Shown here: positions 19,596 through 30,754 of the stretch, piece by piece
How positions within the stretch are numbered: the first letter of the stretch is position 1
Layout of the letters: the number at the start of each line of letters is the position of its first letter
NCBI GenBank assembly: GCA_037349105.1
Contig: JAYJMM010000009.1
Span: 4,523,001-4,587,000, forward strand
From: Limnomonas spitsbergensis
Lineage: Eukaryota > Chlorophyta > Chlorophyceae > Chlamydomonadales
Length of the DNA: 64,000 nt
Direction: 5' to 3'
The notes under the pieces: generated by a model
What the model was told of the DNA's origin: nothing
Database searches by the model: none
Seen by the model: only the letters and a program-made list of their open reading frames with translations
Made by a program: the position numbers and the translations under genes

Positions 19596-19672
19596 ACGGC
19601 AACCCAGCAGCTGAACACGCCAGTTTACGAGCACATGTCCCATGCATCAAATGTAATGCTCTGATGGACTGT
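19596..19672 (+). repeat. Dispersed repeat C, copy
   Basis: Contains 'gcacatgtcccatgcatcaa' followed by 'tgatggactgtataaaa'. The same unit occurs at 43790-43850, inverted at 41345-41425 and 62375-62450, and partly at 62605-62640. Confidence 0.6.
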
Positions 19673-20597
19673 ATAAAATTCAGAAACCTTCACGTCGCGT
19701 AAGGTCCTCAGGGAAACGGGTCAGAATGTCGCTCAGAAAAACAAGCCACCCTGCACTTATTGCCTTCTCAGTGAACAGCCTATCCCAGGTTGATCCTTTC
19801 AGCCCCTACTTTAACTCGCATCCATTTGGAGAGGAATATGATGCCTTATCTGCCATCGAAGGGCGCAGGCAATCGGCAGGTACCTCTCCTCAAGAGGGCA
19901 GTGGAAAGTATCGAGCCACCAAACCAGGATTCTAACCAGGCTCAGAGCTGTTAACCAGCTTTCATCTAAAGATCCCTGTGAAGGGTGGCCTAATGTTTTA
20001 TTTCGTGGCTCACGTTCAGTTCAGGACTTACACTACATGTTAGCTGCCCGTCAGCTACAAATCAGGTTCAGTTCAGGCAGCTACCTCCTGCCCTACGGCC
20101 GGATGCACGGCCAGTCATGACATATTCGCCTGTATCTCTTCACAAAGTGAGGCTTGGCATTGCGTAGTTGTTGGCCGCGGGGGGCCCACTGAAGGTGCAC
20201 CCATAGCCAGGGAAACAAGCTGGTGAAATCTCTAGAGCCTACCCCGGACTCGCACCTGCCACCAACACTCGCAACCCTTTGTAAGGCCTGAATCATCGAA
20301 GAGGGCCGACGCACTCAGCGGGGACCCGACTGGCGACCCCACGTCCTTGGCTTGGGCAGCGGCCAGGTGTGCTTGCTGCTGGGGCTGTTGGGCCGCAGCT
20401 CTTGCAGCTCCAGAGAGCAGGAGACCCGCAGACACCGACTCCGAGCGGCACAACAGCGTGCCGCTATCGCAGCACGCTGGAGGTTGCGGCAGTTATGGGG
20501 CTGATCCCCGAGTTGGCGCCGGCGCTCCTTGCTTCCGACCAGCGCAATGGATGCGGAGTTATCATTCCTAACAACCAACTGGTATCTTTGCTCACCG
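19673..20597. other. No gene firmly recognised
   Basis: Contains protein-like but unassigned readings on the plus strand (20425-20611, 'LEVAAVMGLIPELAPALLASDQRNGCGVIIPNNQ') overlapping a long minus ORF (20315-20860). Neither has a known domain. The plus-strand reading may be an exon preceding 20598-20790, but no clean splice pair joins them. Confidence 0.3.
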
Positions 20598-20790
20598 ATG
20601 GCAACGGCTAAGGACAGCATGCGGAAGAAGGTCCAAGAGTATGGCGTCTCGGCTGAAACATTGCAAGAGCAACAAAGGGCTGGCCAAGCTTGGGCCTTCG
20701 TGGATTGTCTACCTGATGATGATAAATTGCTTGCTTCAGACCTCACTGGGGCCATGTTGGTCGCGGTTGTCCTGTCAAAGCAGCCTACAG
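20598..20790 (+). CDS. Candidate exon, unknown protein
   Basis: Begins at an ATG and runs 64 codons plus one base to a good donor 'ACAG|GTGAGC'. The peptide is protein-like: a basic amphipathic start ('SMRKKVQEYGVSAETLQEQQRAGQ') followed by 'AWAFVDCLPDDDKLLASDLTGAMLVAVVLSKQPT'. No family was recognised. It ends in phase 1, which does not match the phase-2 entry of the exon at 22352-22611, so an intermediate exon would be needed if they belong to one gene. Confidence 0.35.
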
Positions 20791-22351
20791 GTGAGCGCAC
20801 CGACAAGGCTACCGGGAAGGATGGCCTCTTGCACTGGGGTTGTTGGGCTGAGCGCTGCACCTCACTGGGGTGGTAGGGCTGAGCATCACTTGCAAGTCCT
20901 ATAGGGTGCTGAGTAGTGAGAGACAGGCATGTGTTGTGTCATGCACTGATGCACTGCCTGGGAGGGCTTGGCCCAGACAGCATGCTGAATCAAGTGCCGC
21001 TCCGACTGTGTTAATGCAATCATGATGTTTTAGGGGGGGGGCATTGCTCCCCTTTTTTTTTGTCTCTGGGACCCCCCCCCTTTTTCCGACATCATGCCAA
21101 TGGATGATGATCAGCTCATGCAACCACCCACTGTTGATGTGAACATGCTGTTGCAGATGTCGTAGATGGCATTGCGAAACCCTAGAAGAAAGAAAAAATG
21201 TATCAACATGCTGATGCCGCTACCTCCATGCACGGCAAATGCAATAGCATGTTGATCTTGCTTTCACTGCATCAATTCAATCACCCTGGTTTGTAAGCAT
21301 AACTCGAATAGCAGGCCGACAGACAGGTGCATAACAGGCTGGCAGGTGCATAACAGGTTGGCAGGTGCATAACAGGCAGGCAGCTGCCTAGGAAGGTGGC
21401 ACACACTAATGCTTGCTCAGCCGAAGGGGGAAGGGTCTTGTGTATGGCTTCTCCACGCGTGTACGTTGAGTGCGGCATGGTTCCACTCGCAAATAGTAGG
21501 GTTTATGGTTCAGTGTCCCTCCATTGTTTGAAACTCTAAACCATACGTTGTGTACGGCAGGGTGAAAACTGCTATACCACCTTCCTAGGGCACATGGGCT
21601 GGCTTCGTGGCCAAAAATGACATGTCATGATATAATGCACCTCCATTCGCTCATCCCCCCTATTTGTAACACACGTGTGGCTCGAGTCTGTGACTTGTGC
21701 GCCTTGCACCCAATGCAGCACATGCTTCGGCAGTACAGCAGGCCCGGCCAGCTTCCTTCCATATCCCACGCTGCCCAAATTGCTCCCCCTTGTGACTCTT
21801 TTTGCTCCAATTCTAGCCCTAAGGCACCGTCTTTTCCTGTGGGCCTCTGGCCCTGTATGGCCGTGCGAGCATCCTCCATGATGCCCCTCATTGACGCCCG
21901 TTGCTCTGTTGATGCCCTGTTGCTCCCTGTTGACGCCCCGTTGCTCTTTGTTGACGCCCGCCCCATTGCTCCCTCTTGACGCCCCATTGCTCCTTGTTGA
22001 CTCCATTGATCCTTATGAGCTCTATGGCCTTGTTCTGCGAGCCCATGGAGTACCCCCATGTTTTCTACATGCAGCACAGCTGCCGCAACGCAGCATGATT
22101 GGAGGGTTGCACACAGTGTAGGTGTGGATGGTTATCCATTGCCATTGGTGCCGTATTCCACGTCATATCTTCTGCATCGAGCTTACACGCCAACTTGCTG
22201 CTCCGTAGGCCTTGTTGCGCGACCGCGGAGTCCCGAGGTAAGAACCTGGGCGAGTGGGCGGCTGTAGGGGGAATGCTGAGCCTAATCGCACGCATGCTCA
22301 AGCAATGACTGCGTAGCTGAGCGGCACAACTCCTTTCTCCTCCCCCAGCAG
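20791..22351. other. Intergenic or intronic; short tandem repeats
   Basis: About 21306-21382 has three 20-bp units 'gcaggtgcataacaggttg'. About 21885-22015 has repeats of 'ttgacgccccgttgctccc' (about 21 bp), which create spurious ORFs on both strands. A reading at 22090-22230 ('VGVDGYPLPLVPYSTSYLLHRAY') ends at a strong donor-like 'CCGAG|GTAAGA' and could be an additional exon. Confidence 0.4.
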
Positions 22352-22611
22352 ATTAAGGAGGCATGCAGACCTGCTGCGTCAAAATCCTCCATACGTCATC
22401 TACGGGCTTGCTTCACTGGACAAGCTACTCTCTCCTGAGAGATCTCGCAAGCTGTGCGACGACGACAATATGGTCAAACTTCTGGATCAGAGGTTTGAAA
22501 GCGCCGAAGAGCTCCTCAAAGTGCCTGGGGACGACTTGCGGCGCCTGGGGCTCCCGCTTGCCACCGTCCTGGCCCTGGAGGCCTTGCGGCCGAAGCCCAA
22601 GAAGGAGCTAG
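22352..22611 (+). CDS. Candidate exon with SAM-like helical segment
   Basis: Acceptor 'CCCCCAGCAG' at 22342-22351, then an open frame to a donor 'CTAG|GTGATA' at 22612. The reading includes 'NPPYVIYGLASLDKLLSPER', then 'MVKLLDQRFESAEELLKVPG' followed by 'DDLRRLGLPLATVLALEAL'. The last part has the 'L..LGL.....L.AL' pattern of a SAM-like five-helix domain. No catalytic motif. The exon ends in phase 1 and the frame continues in phase into 22803. Function unknown. Confidence 0.45.
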
Positions 22612-22802
22612 GTGATATTTTAGGGAGCCAGACAGCTAGCTAAATGTGTTCCTTCTGCGTTTGGTCGTCATGCTTGCTTTTGGCCATCATGCTTACTTGT
22701 GATTTGGTGATGTGATTTGCTACATGTGTTCCTTCTGTGTTTGGCCTTCATGCGTTTGGCCATCACGCTTACTTGTGAGTTGTGTATGATGCATTCATGC
22801 AG

Positions 22803-22973
22803 GCCTCATTGAAGAAATCATCACCGAGCTTGTCTTTCGCGAGCAGTCAGACATGAGTGCCTTTTTGCCTTTAATTTGCCTACAGATGTTGGATTATTCA
22901 TTCAATTCATTCCCTGACCATCATGGGCGGGCAGGAATGAAATGGTTCCTTGGGCAGGCAGGAAAGAAATGTT
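22803..22973 (+). CDS. Candidate exon following the SAM-like exon
   Basis: Preceded by 'ATGCAG' and joined in phase to 22611, it reads 'GLIEEIITELVFREQSDMS' and stays open to a good donor 'ATGTTG|GTGAGA' at 22974. The first 20 residues are the most protein-like; the rest is uncertain, so the exon could end earlier. An acceptor 'CTTCACAG' at 23007-23014 follows, but the frame entered there is not that of the membrane ORF at 23045. Confidence 0.35.
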
Positions 22974-23044
22974 GGTGAGATCTCATCATTTTTTTCTTCC
23001 TCACCCCTTCACAGAAGAAAATAATATGATTCCTGAATGCCCGG

Positions 23045-23848
23045 ATGTTCTTTCCGCTCATGACGGTCATCTTCCTGAGCCTTCTCCTGGCTTCGGTCTT
23101 GAGGAAAGATGGCTGTCCGGGCAACCAGGCAGCGGTGCAGCAGCAGCTAGGGATACTGACAGCCATGCAGCCGCTGCCACCACCGCCGCAACCGCCGCCG
23201 GAGGAACAACCGAAGGGCACATACTTCTGGTGCAAAGCGTGGTCAACCCCGCTCTTCGCAGTGTTTTTTGCTATTTTTGCTGTGTCCTCTCTGTGGTTTT
23301 GGAATGTTTTAATTTTCATTGTAGGGTTTATCGACGTTTTGTTCCGAATTGCACGGAAGCACAAGCGTCCATTGTCTTTCAGGCTTACTATGGGCCTGGT
23401 TCTCGTTGTTCTTGCCATTGTAGCTGCTACTGATGCCCCCACATGGAAATATGTGTTGCTGACAGTTTTCGCGCCATTTTACGTAGCTCAAAAAAATGAG
23501 ATAAGAGATTTTTTCAAGGATTTAAAAATCGATCTTTTGTCTTCTGATTTCCCCAAGGCATGTGTTGCCATTGGTATGCCGAGGTTGGCCCCAAATAACA
23601 TTGTCGTCAAGGCAGCATGCAATCACATGCGTGCAAACGCGTCATACGAAGGGGGACTAAATGTGTGGAAGCATGCTGACGTGCCTCTTTATATGATGAT
23701 CTGTAATGCTGTGAAGTTGCCCGCTCCTGCCTATTGGTCATCCTTGAGTTGGAACACTCTTACCGGTGGATGTTCCACTCTTAAAGATTCGTGTACCTGT
23801 ACTACACAAAGGTACGGTACTTCATCTCTTGGCCCAACAAGAGAGTAA
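23045..23848 (+). CDS. Intronless multi-pass membrane protein, unknown family
   Basis: 267 codons from ATG 23045; an in-frame stop at 23027 fixes the region of the start. A hydrophobic segment begins at the first residue ('FFPLMTVIFLSLLLASVL'). A proline-rich loop follows ('PLPPPPQPPPEEQPKG'), then about three more membrane segments between residues 65 and 145 ('LFAVFFAIFAVSSLWFW', 'VLIFIVGFIDVLF', 'LTMGLVLVVLAIVAATDA', 'WKYVLLTVFAPFYVA'). A soluble tail of about 115 residues follows. No family was recognised. Bases 23265-23700 are more T-rich than their surroundings and the ORF has no introns, unlike other genes here. This would suit a recently acquired, possibly viral, gene; that is inference only. 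The last 30 residues look less protein-like. Confidence 0.5.
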   Translation: MFFPLMTVIFLSLLLASVLRKDGCPGNQAAVQQQLGILTAMQPLPPPPQPPPEEQPKGTYFWCKAWSTPLFAVFFAIFAVSSLWFWNVLIFIVGFIDVLFRIARKHKRPLSFRLTMGLVLVVLAIVAATDAPTWKYVLLTVFAPFYVAQKNEIRDFFKDLKIDLLSSDFPKACVAIGMPRLAPNNIVVKAACNHMRANASYEGGLNVWKHADVPLYMMICNAVKLPAPAYWSSLSWNTLTGGCSTLKDSCTCTTQRYGTSSLGPTRE

Positions 23849-24640
23849 CATATATAAAACACCTCAATAAATAAATAGCATGCAAACGCAGGTTAAAGTA
23901 GTTGAAGAGCTGGTATATTTATGAAAACACAGGTCAAGTCAGCTCAGTTCGTTACTTGATTCAGGTCAGCTCTCTCGTCTCAGCTCAGCTCATGAGTTTA
24001 GCTCAACTCAGTGCAAGAAAAAGACTTCGAAGGGTCGCGCATGTCGCTGTCATTGCTTCTTGCTTATTTGCTGGCAATTTCAAAGAATTGAAGTTGATTG
24101 CTCCATCTTTTGAGGTCGCCAGTTAAAATGCACATGGCTCTCAGCGCTCCTAGCTGATGAATTTGAGAATATTGATGAAGGGTTGGTCGAGAGCTTAAAA
24201 GCGCGCTACTGAAGCTCATGAGCCATGACACATCCCGGTCTTCATTGCTGCCCATGCAAGCCCTCGCTCGCCAATGTTCGTCGATCACAAGATGCTTGCA
24301 CTCATTGCGCCTTCCTTACCTCCATCGATGCATCTGAGTTTCTCTTCTGGTAGCCTTGCTGTTTTGCAGACCCTCAAGCACCGCCCCAAGGCCAGGAGGT
24401 AGGATTTAGGGTTTGGCCACGAAGGGCAGTGAGCATGATAACGCATGTTGAAGGCATATCACCCATGACATGCTTCATCTGGTTCAAGGGTTTAGGGTTC
24501 AAGCTTTATTTTACACCGAACTCGGAACCACCTTTTCTTGATGCTAAACAGCAATGTTGTGCAGATAGAACCGGCAGGTCACGTCGACTGGATACTTTTA
24601 CTCGGAGGAGAAAGTGGCTGCCGTAAATTCCATTAAAGCA
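23849..24640. other. No gene recognised
   Basis: Low-complexity 'caggtcagctcagctc' stretch at 23925-24015, otherwise unremarkable. Confidence 0.4.
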
Positions 24641-25080
24641 TTCTGCAGTTCACGGTATCGGACATGTGCATGTGGCCCGCCATCAACACACAACTAGTCC
24701 TGCATGTTTCCTTCCTTTCCTGTGAACTGCAGATTCCTCTAAAGCAATCTGCATTTCTTGCCCACCGTTGCATGCACCCCCATCAGTAGTTACCATCACA
24801 CAAATACTTCATGCATCTCTGCCTACCCTGCCTCCCGTGCTCCGTGAAATGCAGACTCCTCTATATATTTCTGCAGTTGACGCACACCGCCCCCTTCACC
24901 CTCATCACACAAACGTCCTGCCCCCCTGTCTACCTTGCCATCCACTATCCGCTTCCGTGAACTGCAGAAAGCTATCGCCTTCACCCCACTATCGTTTTCA
25001 CCCCCCTGCCCCCCTCAAGCACACACCCTTGCCTCTACCTGATTCCTGCATGCTTCCGTGAGTTGCAGATTCCTCGTGAG
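24641..25080 (+). repeat. Imperfect tandem repeat, about 110-120 bp
   Basis: Four diverged units around 'gaactgcagattcctctaaagc ... ttgccacccccatcacac', with repeats of 'tccgtgaactgcag' near 24720, 24840, 24955 and 25055. Confidence 0.5.
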
Positions 25081-25169
25081 TCATGTAGAGAGAGTGGCAC
25101 TGATAGTATATTCTAGACTCTATACCCCCTAGTTTCTATACAGATTCATCTTCACTTCCCTTACAACTC

Positions 25170-25670
25170 CTCTAAACTGAGGGAAGAAAGAGTTGCATAA
25201 GGGAAATGGAAAACTCCCAAGACTCCACACCCCTTCCAGAATTTCCTAAGGGCCCCACCACAACTCCTCCGACTCCTCCTACTCCCCCAACTATGGCAAC
25301 TCTCCCAACTATACCCCCTTCCAGAATTTTCTAGGGCCTCCCGAAACTCCTCCGACTCCCCCGACTCCCCCAACTATGGCAACTCCCCCACCTACCGTAT
25401 GTCCACACTCAGAATTTTTCAAGGGCCTCCCGGAACTCCTCTGACTCCTCCAACTCCCCCAACTATGGCAACTCCCCCAACTATACCCCTTCCCAGAATG
25501 TTTAAGGGCCTCCGGAAACTCCTCCGAATCCTCCGATTCCCCCAACTATACCCCCTCCCATAATTTTCGAAGGGCTTCCCGAAACTCCTCCGAGTCCCCC
25601 GAGTCCCCCCACTATGGCAGCTCCCCAAACTATGTCCCCTCCCAGAATTTTCAAAGGGCCTTTTGAACCG
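25170..25670. repeat. Tandem repeat, about 80-90-bp units
   Basis: Five to six units of 'ccagaattttcaaagggcct', 'cgaaactcctccgactcccc' and 'caactatggcaactccccca'. The Gly/Ser/Arg-rich minus ORFs (25161-25702) are products of this array. Confidence 0.8.
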
Positions 25671-25790
25671 AGCCCCCCGAACCCCCGGCTTAACACAGAC
25701 AAAATCAGGGGGCAGCCGCCCCCCGAACCCCCGGCTTAAAACAGAAAAGTTCAGGAGGCTACCGCCCCACGAACCCCCTTAAAATAGAAA
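25671..25790. repeat. Short tandem repeat, about 57 bp
   Basis: Two to three units of 'ccgaacccccggcttaaaacaga' plus 'aggcagccgcccc'. Confidence 0.6.
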
Positions 25791-25934
25791 AAACGTGGGG
25801 ATCTTTGGCACCTTTCCCGGGTTTCTTTTGGTGTATTTACTTTTCTTCAACCTTTCGCTCTTTTTCAGGGTTGTTTTCTTTCGGGTGCGAACAACCATCG
25901 GCGTGTCAGCGCGATAACGCACGGTATGCAACAA

Positions 25935-26015
25935 CTTTTTCTGCCACCAGCAGGTATCGAACTCGCGACCTCCGCTTGATCAGCATCGTCGGTGCTAGGC
26001 TGTAAGCGACTGACA
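25935..26015 (-). other. tRNA-like B-box motif (SINE remnant or chance)
   Basis: Minus strand reads 'GGTCGCGAGTTCGATACC', close to a Pol III internal B box and T-loop. A cloverleaf could not be folded: the anticodon and T stems mispair. At best a tRNA-derived remnant. Confidence 0.2.
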
Positions 26016-26029
26016 CCAGTACGGCATTA

Positions 26030-26370
26030 GTCACGGTCGATTGGGTGGGTGGCGGGCGAGAGGTGTCATCGCTGCGCGGCCAAAAAGCTTCACGAATACA
26101 CATCGCCTACACCCGACGTTGAGTAACATATAACCACATTGCTAATGCGCTGCTTTCAATCGAGGCCGCACTTGCGGCATAACAGTGCGTTGCCACCCAG
26201 GCCGTGCATGCCGAGCGTCGCCACTCGTTTCGGTATGTAGCATGGGTGGTTGGCCGGCGAGAGATGTCATCGGCCCCCAATTCGCAGCGACTGCAATAAC
26301 TTTTCGAATACATATCGCCTACACTCGACGTTGAGTGCATTATAATCACAATGTCAATGCGCATCTTTCG
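26030..26370. repeat. Direct repeat, about 130 bp, two copies
   Basis: About 26036-26150 and 26243-26360 share 'gattgggtgg..ggcgagagatgtcatcg' and 'cgaatacacatcgcctacac..cgacgttgagt', with 75-85% apparent identity. Confidence 0.65.
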
Positions 26371-27364
26371 ATCGCCTGCCTGGTGCCTGCTGAGCGTCGT
26401 GAGCCGTCCAGGCCGGCATAGTAGGTTCTGCTGCGCGTTTTTTTTTTTTTTTTTTTGTCACTTTTTTTTCTAGGCACACTTTTTTTACAGTCTCCCATGA
26501 AGGAGATCCCTAAAAAAAACAGGGGGCTGCCGGAGAGTGAAATTAGAAGTGTGCAGCACGATACCACTGGCACTGGGGGCTGTCTTGCGGTGGCCACTAG
26601 GGCAAAGAGGGCCAAAACCTTGGCCGGCCTTCGACCAGTGGCCCATGCTGGAAAGGACACGCTGGCCACGCTCGGCTGGTGGTGTGGGCCGAGTGGTCTG
26701 GGACGGGTGGTTCGAAATTTTGAATGCCGGGCGTAGCTGATTTGTATATGAAGCCCTGTTATGAAGTGCCTTAATAAATTACGGAGCACGACCCGGCCCT
26801 ACTTGCAATTTTCTACACCGCATATTCTTGCAGCCGCGCATGCATGCGCACCCCCCCCCCCCTGATGTCGTCAGAATGGGCGAGATAGCCGCTGGCGCTC
26901 GCGGGGCACATGGCACCCTGCAACGACCCCCCCCCTGCACTGAACGGTGGCGATCTCGTCACATAACCTGGTGCCATGCAAACATGCATGCTCATGAGAT
27001 CATAAATGCGTGCATGAAACCAGAGGATGAAACAATGCAAGACGCATGCCGATTTTACTTCCAGTCCATAAATTTTGTCCAGAGACTCGCACAGCTTGCT
27101 GCAGATACTCGCAGTCTGCACCTGAGGTCTGGTCTGCACAGTTCATGTGACACTCTTTTCGTAATTGGCTCCCATCAAATCAGGTTCAGCGTCGCTTTTA
27201 CCATCCTGTGTCTGCATTGAGAATCCTGAATCCTAAATCCTCCTAATTACGCGATCCGGGCTCAAATTCGACCCCTCTTTCGAATTTCCCTGTCCCGCCC
27301 GCGAGTCGTCGCTGCGGTGCGCCTCCCCCAGAGAAGAAACCTCCACCTCTTTGTATTTCCCAGG
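26371..27364. other. No gene recognised
   Basis: Contains a T tract of about 22 at 26440 and a C run at 26850. The motif 'ggtggccactagggc..agggccaaaaccttg' near 26590 recurs in diverged form near 27710 and 33420. The stretch just before 27365 ('tttgtatttcccag') resembles a splice acceptor, so an upstream non-coding or coding exon of the J-protein gene may lie here. Confidence 0.35.
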
Positions 27365-29119
27365 ATGATATCCATGTATGGGGAGCTGGGCGTCGCGCCT
27401 GATGCTTCCACGCCGGACATCAAATCTGCGTACCACGCCCTAGCCCTCCGACTACACCCGGACAAGATGGATGAGGACGGCAACGGAGCTTCGCATCCAC
27501 AGCAGCAGCAACCGGATCAGAAAAGGACTGAAAAGTTCCATCGAGTGCAGAGGGCCTGGGAGGTGAGACATTGGTTGACAATTTTGAAGTGTCTCCATGC
27601 ATCTCCCTCAATGCATCCATGCCCTTCATGCACTCCCATGCACCCCATAGACTAGGAATCCAGATTTTTTTTAATGCATACTAGCCCACCTTAAGGGGAG
27701 GGGCTACCGGGCGGCCACCACTGAGCCAATGGGGCCAAACCTTGACAGGCCTACAGCCGGTGGCATAAGCAGCAGGGCTTCCTATATGATGATCTGTCAG
27801 GCCAAGTCAGCTGACGTGCCCTACATAAGCTCTGCTTGACTGATTAGCTTGCATGCACGCTCATGTAGCGTTGTATGCACCCTTGGGCTGAATGTCATTG
27901 TGTTTGCCCCTCATAATGATGGTGGTTGAACAGCAAGTGTCACACTTTTTGTTATCCAAGCAAAAGAGTGCACACCTTTGGCAATTCATCCGGTCTCACA
28001 CTTTGGAAAGGCCAAGCAGACAAGGCCACCCATGCACCTGACCCGGCTGTCCTGCTCGCATTTGTGCCCCGGGCGACAGAGGCCAGGCGGCCAGCCACAC
28101 TCGTAGTAAAGCCTCAGCAAATCAGCAGCATAAGCAACAGCAGCCTTTTCTCAGCTGTCGATGAGGGCCATATGCGCAATCGGGCTGTTTTTTTGTGTGT
28201 GTTTTGCGCCATATTTGTTTAAGGGCTGGGCTACCTGCCTCACACTTTGTGAAGTCCAAGCAAAGGAGGAGCATAAAAGGGCTGCCAGACACGTATCGTG
28301 CTTTTACAGCGTTAGCGCCTCTTCCCATAGGATTTTTTAGAAATGGTCAGGCAGAGAAAAGCCAAAGAGAAAATAAAATGGAAACCTAGGCAGGCAAGGC
28401 GGGAAGCCATACATGTGTAATGAAGCCCCCTCCCGAGCAAATGGAGGCATGTGCTGCAGATCTGTTTTTGAGCCTTCATGGTGCTCGATGTATGACACTG
28501 TAATTATGGGACAGGAGCCCAGATACTCAGAGGCAGCTCGATGGAGAGGTCCCTTGCAGAGAGGATCTGCTGGTTTGGGGGGGGGGGCCCAATAGTTCCC
28601 CACGCTTGTTGGATGGTTTTACCTATCAAATTTGTCGGTAATATACATGAGCCCATAAACCCATAAGCCACAAACTGACCACACCTCTGTGTGTCTGAAG
28701 CAGTGTTCCTTTTTTCAGCCACCAGTCCACCTTCCGCAGGCCACCCTGCAGCCGCCAAGCACCAGATTGGGACCACACCCTGACTGGCCTACGATTGACG
28801 CCTTGAGCAGCTTGGCTTGCCACAAATGGGGTCGCTGGCCAGAGGCCGAAGTGTACCTGACATGTAGCTGATTCACAGGGAGGGAAACACGGCGTCTGAA
28901 CCTTGAAAATAAATGCGAAATTGTTTTTGATTGAGCTCCGCTATGTAAACAATTTGGTCTAGTGCTGAGTGCTGACCTCTTCACTGCGTCAGATCCTGAG
29001 AGATGTGGGACTGCGGGATGTGCATGACCGCGAGCTAGCTCAAGCCGAGCTGCGTGAGGCCGTCAGCTATTACGATGAGATGGACGTGGAGGACATGCAA
29101 GCAGGAACAGATGACTCTG
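27365..29119 (+). CDS. DPH4/DNAJC24-like J-domain protein, partial (two exons)
   Basis: Exons 27365-27562 and 28993-29119 join in phase 0 (donor 'GGAG|GTGAGA', acceptor 'TGCGTCAG'). The spliced protein starts with a J domain: 'MYGELGVAPDASTPDIKSAY', 'LALRLHPDK' with the HPD motif, a polar Gln-rich insertion, 'FHRVQRAWE' and then 'ILRDVGLRDVHDREL'. The following 'SYYDEMDVEDMQAG' matches the conserved acidic 'V.L.DM' step found in DPH4-type J proteins, which support diphthamide synthesis. In that family a CSL zinc finger comes next; after the donor 'TCTG|GTAAGT' (29120) I could not find a CSL exon before the tandem repeats begin. The gene may be cut by repeats or continue through a long intron. 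The 1.4-kb intron carries dispersed repeats. Confidence 0.62.
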
Positions 29120-29152
29120 GTAAGTGGTCTGGCTGTGCTGCTGAGTGGTGTA

Positions 29153-29357
29153 CTAAAGATTTGCTTTTCCTTCCCTCACAATTCATGTTGTTGGGGGCAA
29201 GGGATCCATGGATTGACTAATTGTTGATGTTCAACGCCAGTGTTCAGTTGGAAATTTAGAGTTTTTGCCGACAATTTGCCCTGAGGGCAACATTGAAAGC
29301 AGAGGATTTAAAGAAATCGTTCCTTTATGCCCAAGGGAAGGCAAATCAAATCTACGG
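29153..29357 (+). mobile_element. TA-flanked MITE, Tc1/mariner-like, copy 1
   Basis: Flanked by TA on both sides. The right end is 'GGGAAGGCAAATCAAATCTACGG'-like and the left end a diverged inverse ('AGATTTGCTTTTCCTTCCCTC'-like). The interior ('aacgccagt.ttcagttggaaat..gagttttt.. gccctgaggg') matches copies at 40369-40549 and 57260-57451. It begins 33 bp after the splice donor at 29120. Confidence 0.7.
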
Positions 29358-30745
29358 TATGCTGTGATGTTCTTTCATACTTCTATAGTTAAGTGCGTTG
29401 CCGATTGCGCGTTTAGCTCCAGGTGTGCCAGTGGCACTGCGGCACGCAGGACCTAAGCCTTTATGTCAAACCTAAAAGGTTAAGAGCCTGGAGGACGGGA
29501 GAGGTGGCGGCTGGTATATTGTAGTGCCAGTAGCAGCCCTAGCGCCAGGGAAAATGGCATTCCGGGCTGTACTGGGATGTGCTGTCTTGGTGGATAAGCT
29601 TGAGGGTGTGAGGCTGTTAGGGGCTCCTGTGGGGGTTTGGGGTTGCAAGGGAGGCGAGTTTAAGCAAGGTTAACAGGTTCTAGGGCTTTCGGGTGATAGG
29701 GTTTGTGCGCCTCCGGTCACGATTGGGGGGTCAGAAAGTGCAGGGTTTGAGTTGGGTCATCTGGTTTTGGGGCAGCAGGGTTTGCGCGCCTCGGTCAGGT
29801 TAAGGGCGCCGAATAGTGCAGGTTTGGAGTTTTCTGGGCTATAGCCTATAAGTTAGCAGGGTTTCAGCGCTCTGTGTCAGGTTTGGGGGGTCGAAAAGTG
29901 CAGGGCAGGGAGACTTAATCAGAGTTGGGTGATCAGGTTTGGGGCAGCTGGGTTAGCGCGCTTTCGGTCAGGTTAAGGGTGGTCGATAAGTGCAGGTTTG
30001 GAGCGGGTGATCAGGTTGGGGGGCTTTAGGGTGACAGGGGTCAAGCGCATCCTGTCAGGTTAACTGTGTTACCAATGGTAACAAAATGCAGGGTTCGATC
30101 GGGTGATCAGGTTTCGGGAATGGTTTGAGCAGAGTATTGAGGACTCGGGGCTGGAGGAGGGGAGAGTTTAAATGCAAATATGAGGTTTGAGTTATAGAGG
30201 AGAGGGGCGTTAGAGCGGTTCCGGCCAGGTTTCGGGTATGTAGGAGAAGAATGTCTGACCAGGGTGATCAGCTTTTAGGGTCTGGACGTTCTTCAGTCAT
30301 GGTTTAGGGTTCAGGTTAAATTTTAGGTAAGGGTGTAGGTTCAAGGATCTGAACGTCCTGCGGCCATAGTTAAGGGTTTAGGGTTAAGGGTATGAACATC
30401 ATGCGTCCATAGTTCAGGGTAATGGATTGAAATGTCCTGTGGCCATAGTTTAGGGTAATGTTTTGGAGCATCCTGTGGCCATAGTTTAGGGTGCAGAGTG
30501 CAGGGTTTGATCATCCTGCGCCACAGTACAGGGTGCAGGGTTTAAACATGGACAAGAAGACATTGGAAGGGAGGATGCGGCCCAAGGCCCAAGACCCGTG
30601 GTCAGTCAAGGCTTCATCAACAAGAATGGAGAATTAAGTTTGAAAATTTCCTATGCATTCAGCAACTGAAAATAGTTTACAAACACACTAGGATTGAGGA
30701 AGCCGCCCATGTGGACTACTCGTTGCCTTATACCCTAAACCCTAA
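29358..30745. repeat. Degenerate G/T-rich repeats
   Basis: From about 29600 to 30160 there are units of roughly 90-110 bp around 'gggtttgcgcgcctcggtcaggtt' and 'agtgcagggtttgag'. From about 30290 to 30550 there are shorter units 'gaacgtcctgcggccatagtt' with 'tagggtt'. These are not telomere arrays; the 'agggtt' words are scattered. No gene. Confidence 0.6.
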
Positions 30746-30754
30746 ATCTTAAGG

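Noticed and set aside
20315..20860. 181-codon minus-strand ORF
   Set aside because: The plus strand has a more protein-like reading with a splice donor; the minus ORF looks like its shadow.
25935..26015. tRNA gene on the minus strand
   Set aside because: There is a B-box-like word but stems do not pair into a cloverleaf; kept only as a low-confidence motif.
29640..30560. Telomere-like array because of many 'tagggtt' words
   Set aside because: The words are scattered in longer degenerate units with no regular short tandem repeat.
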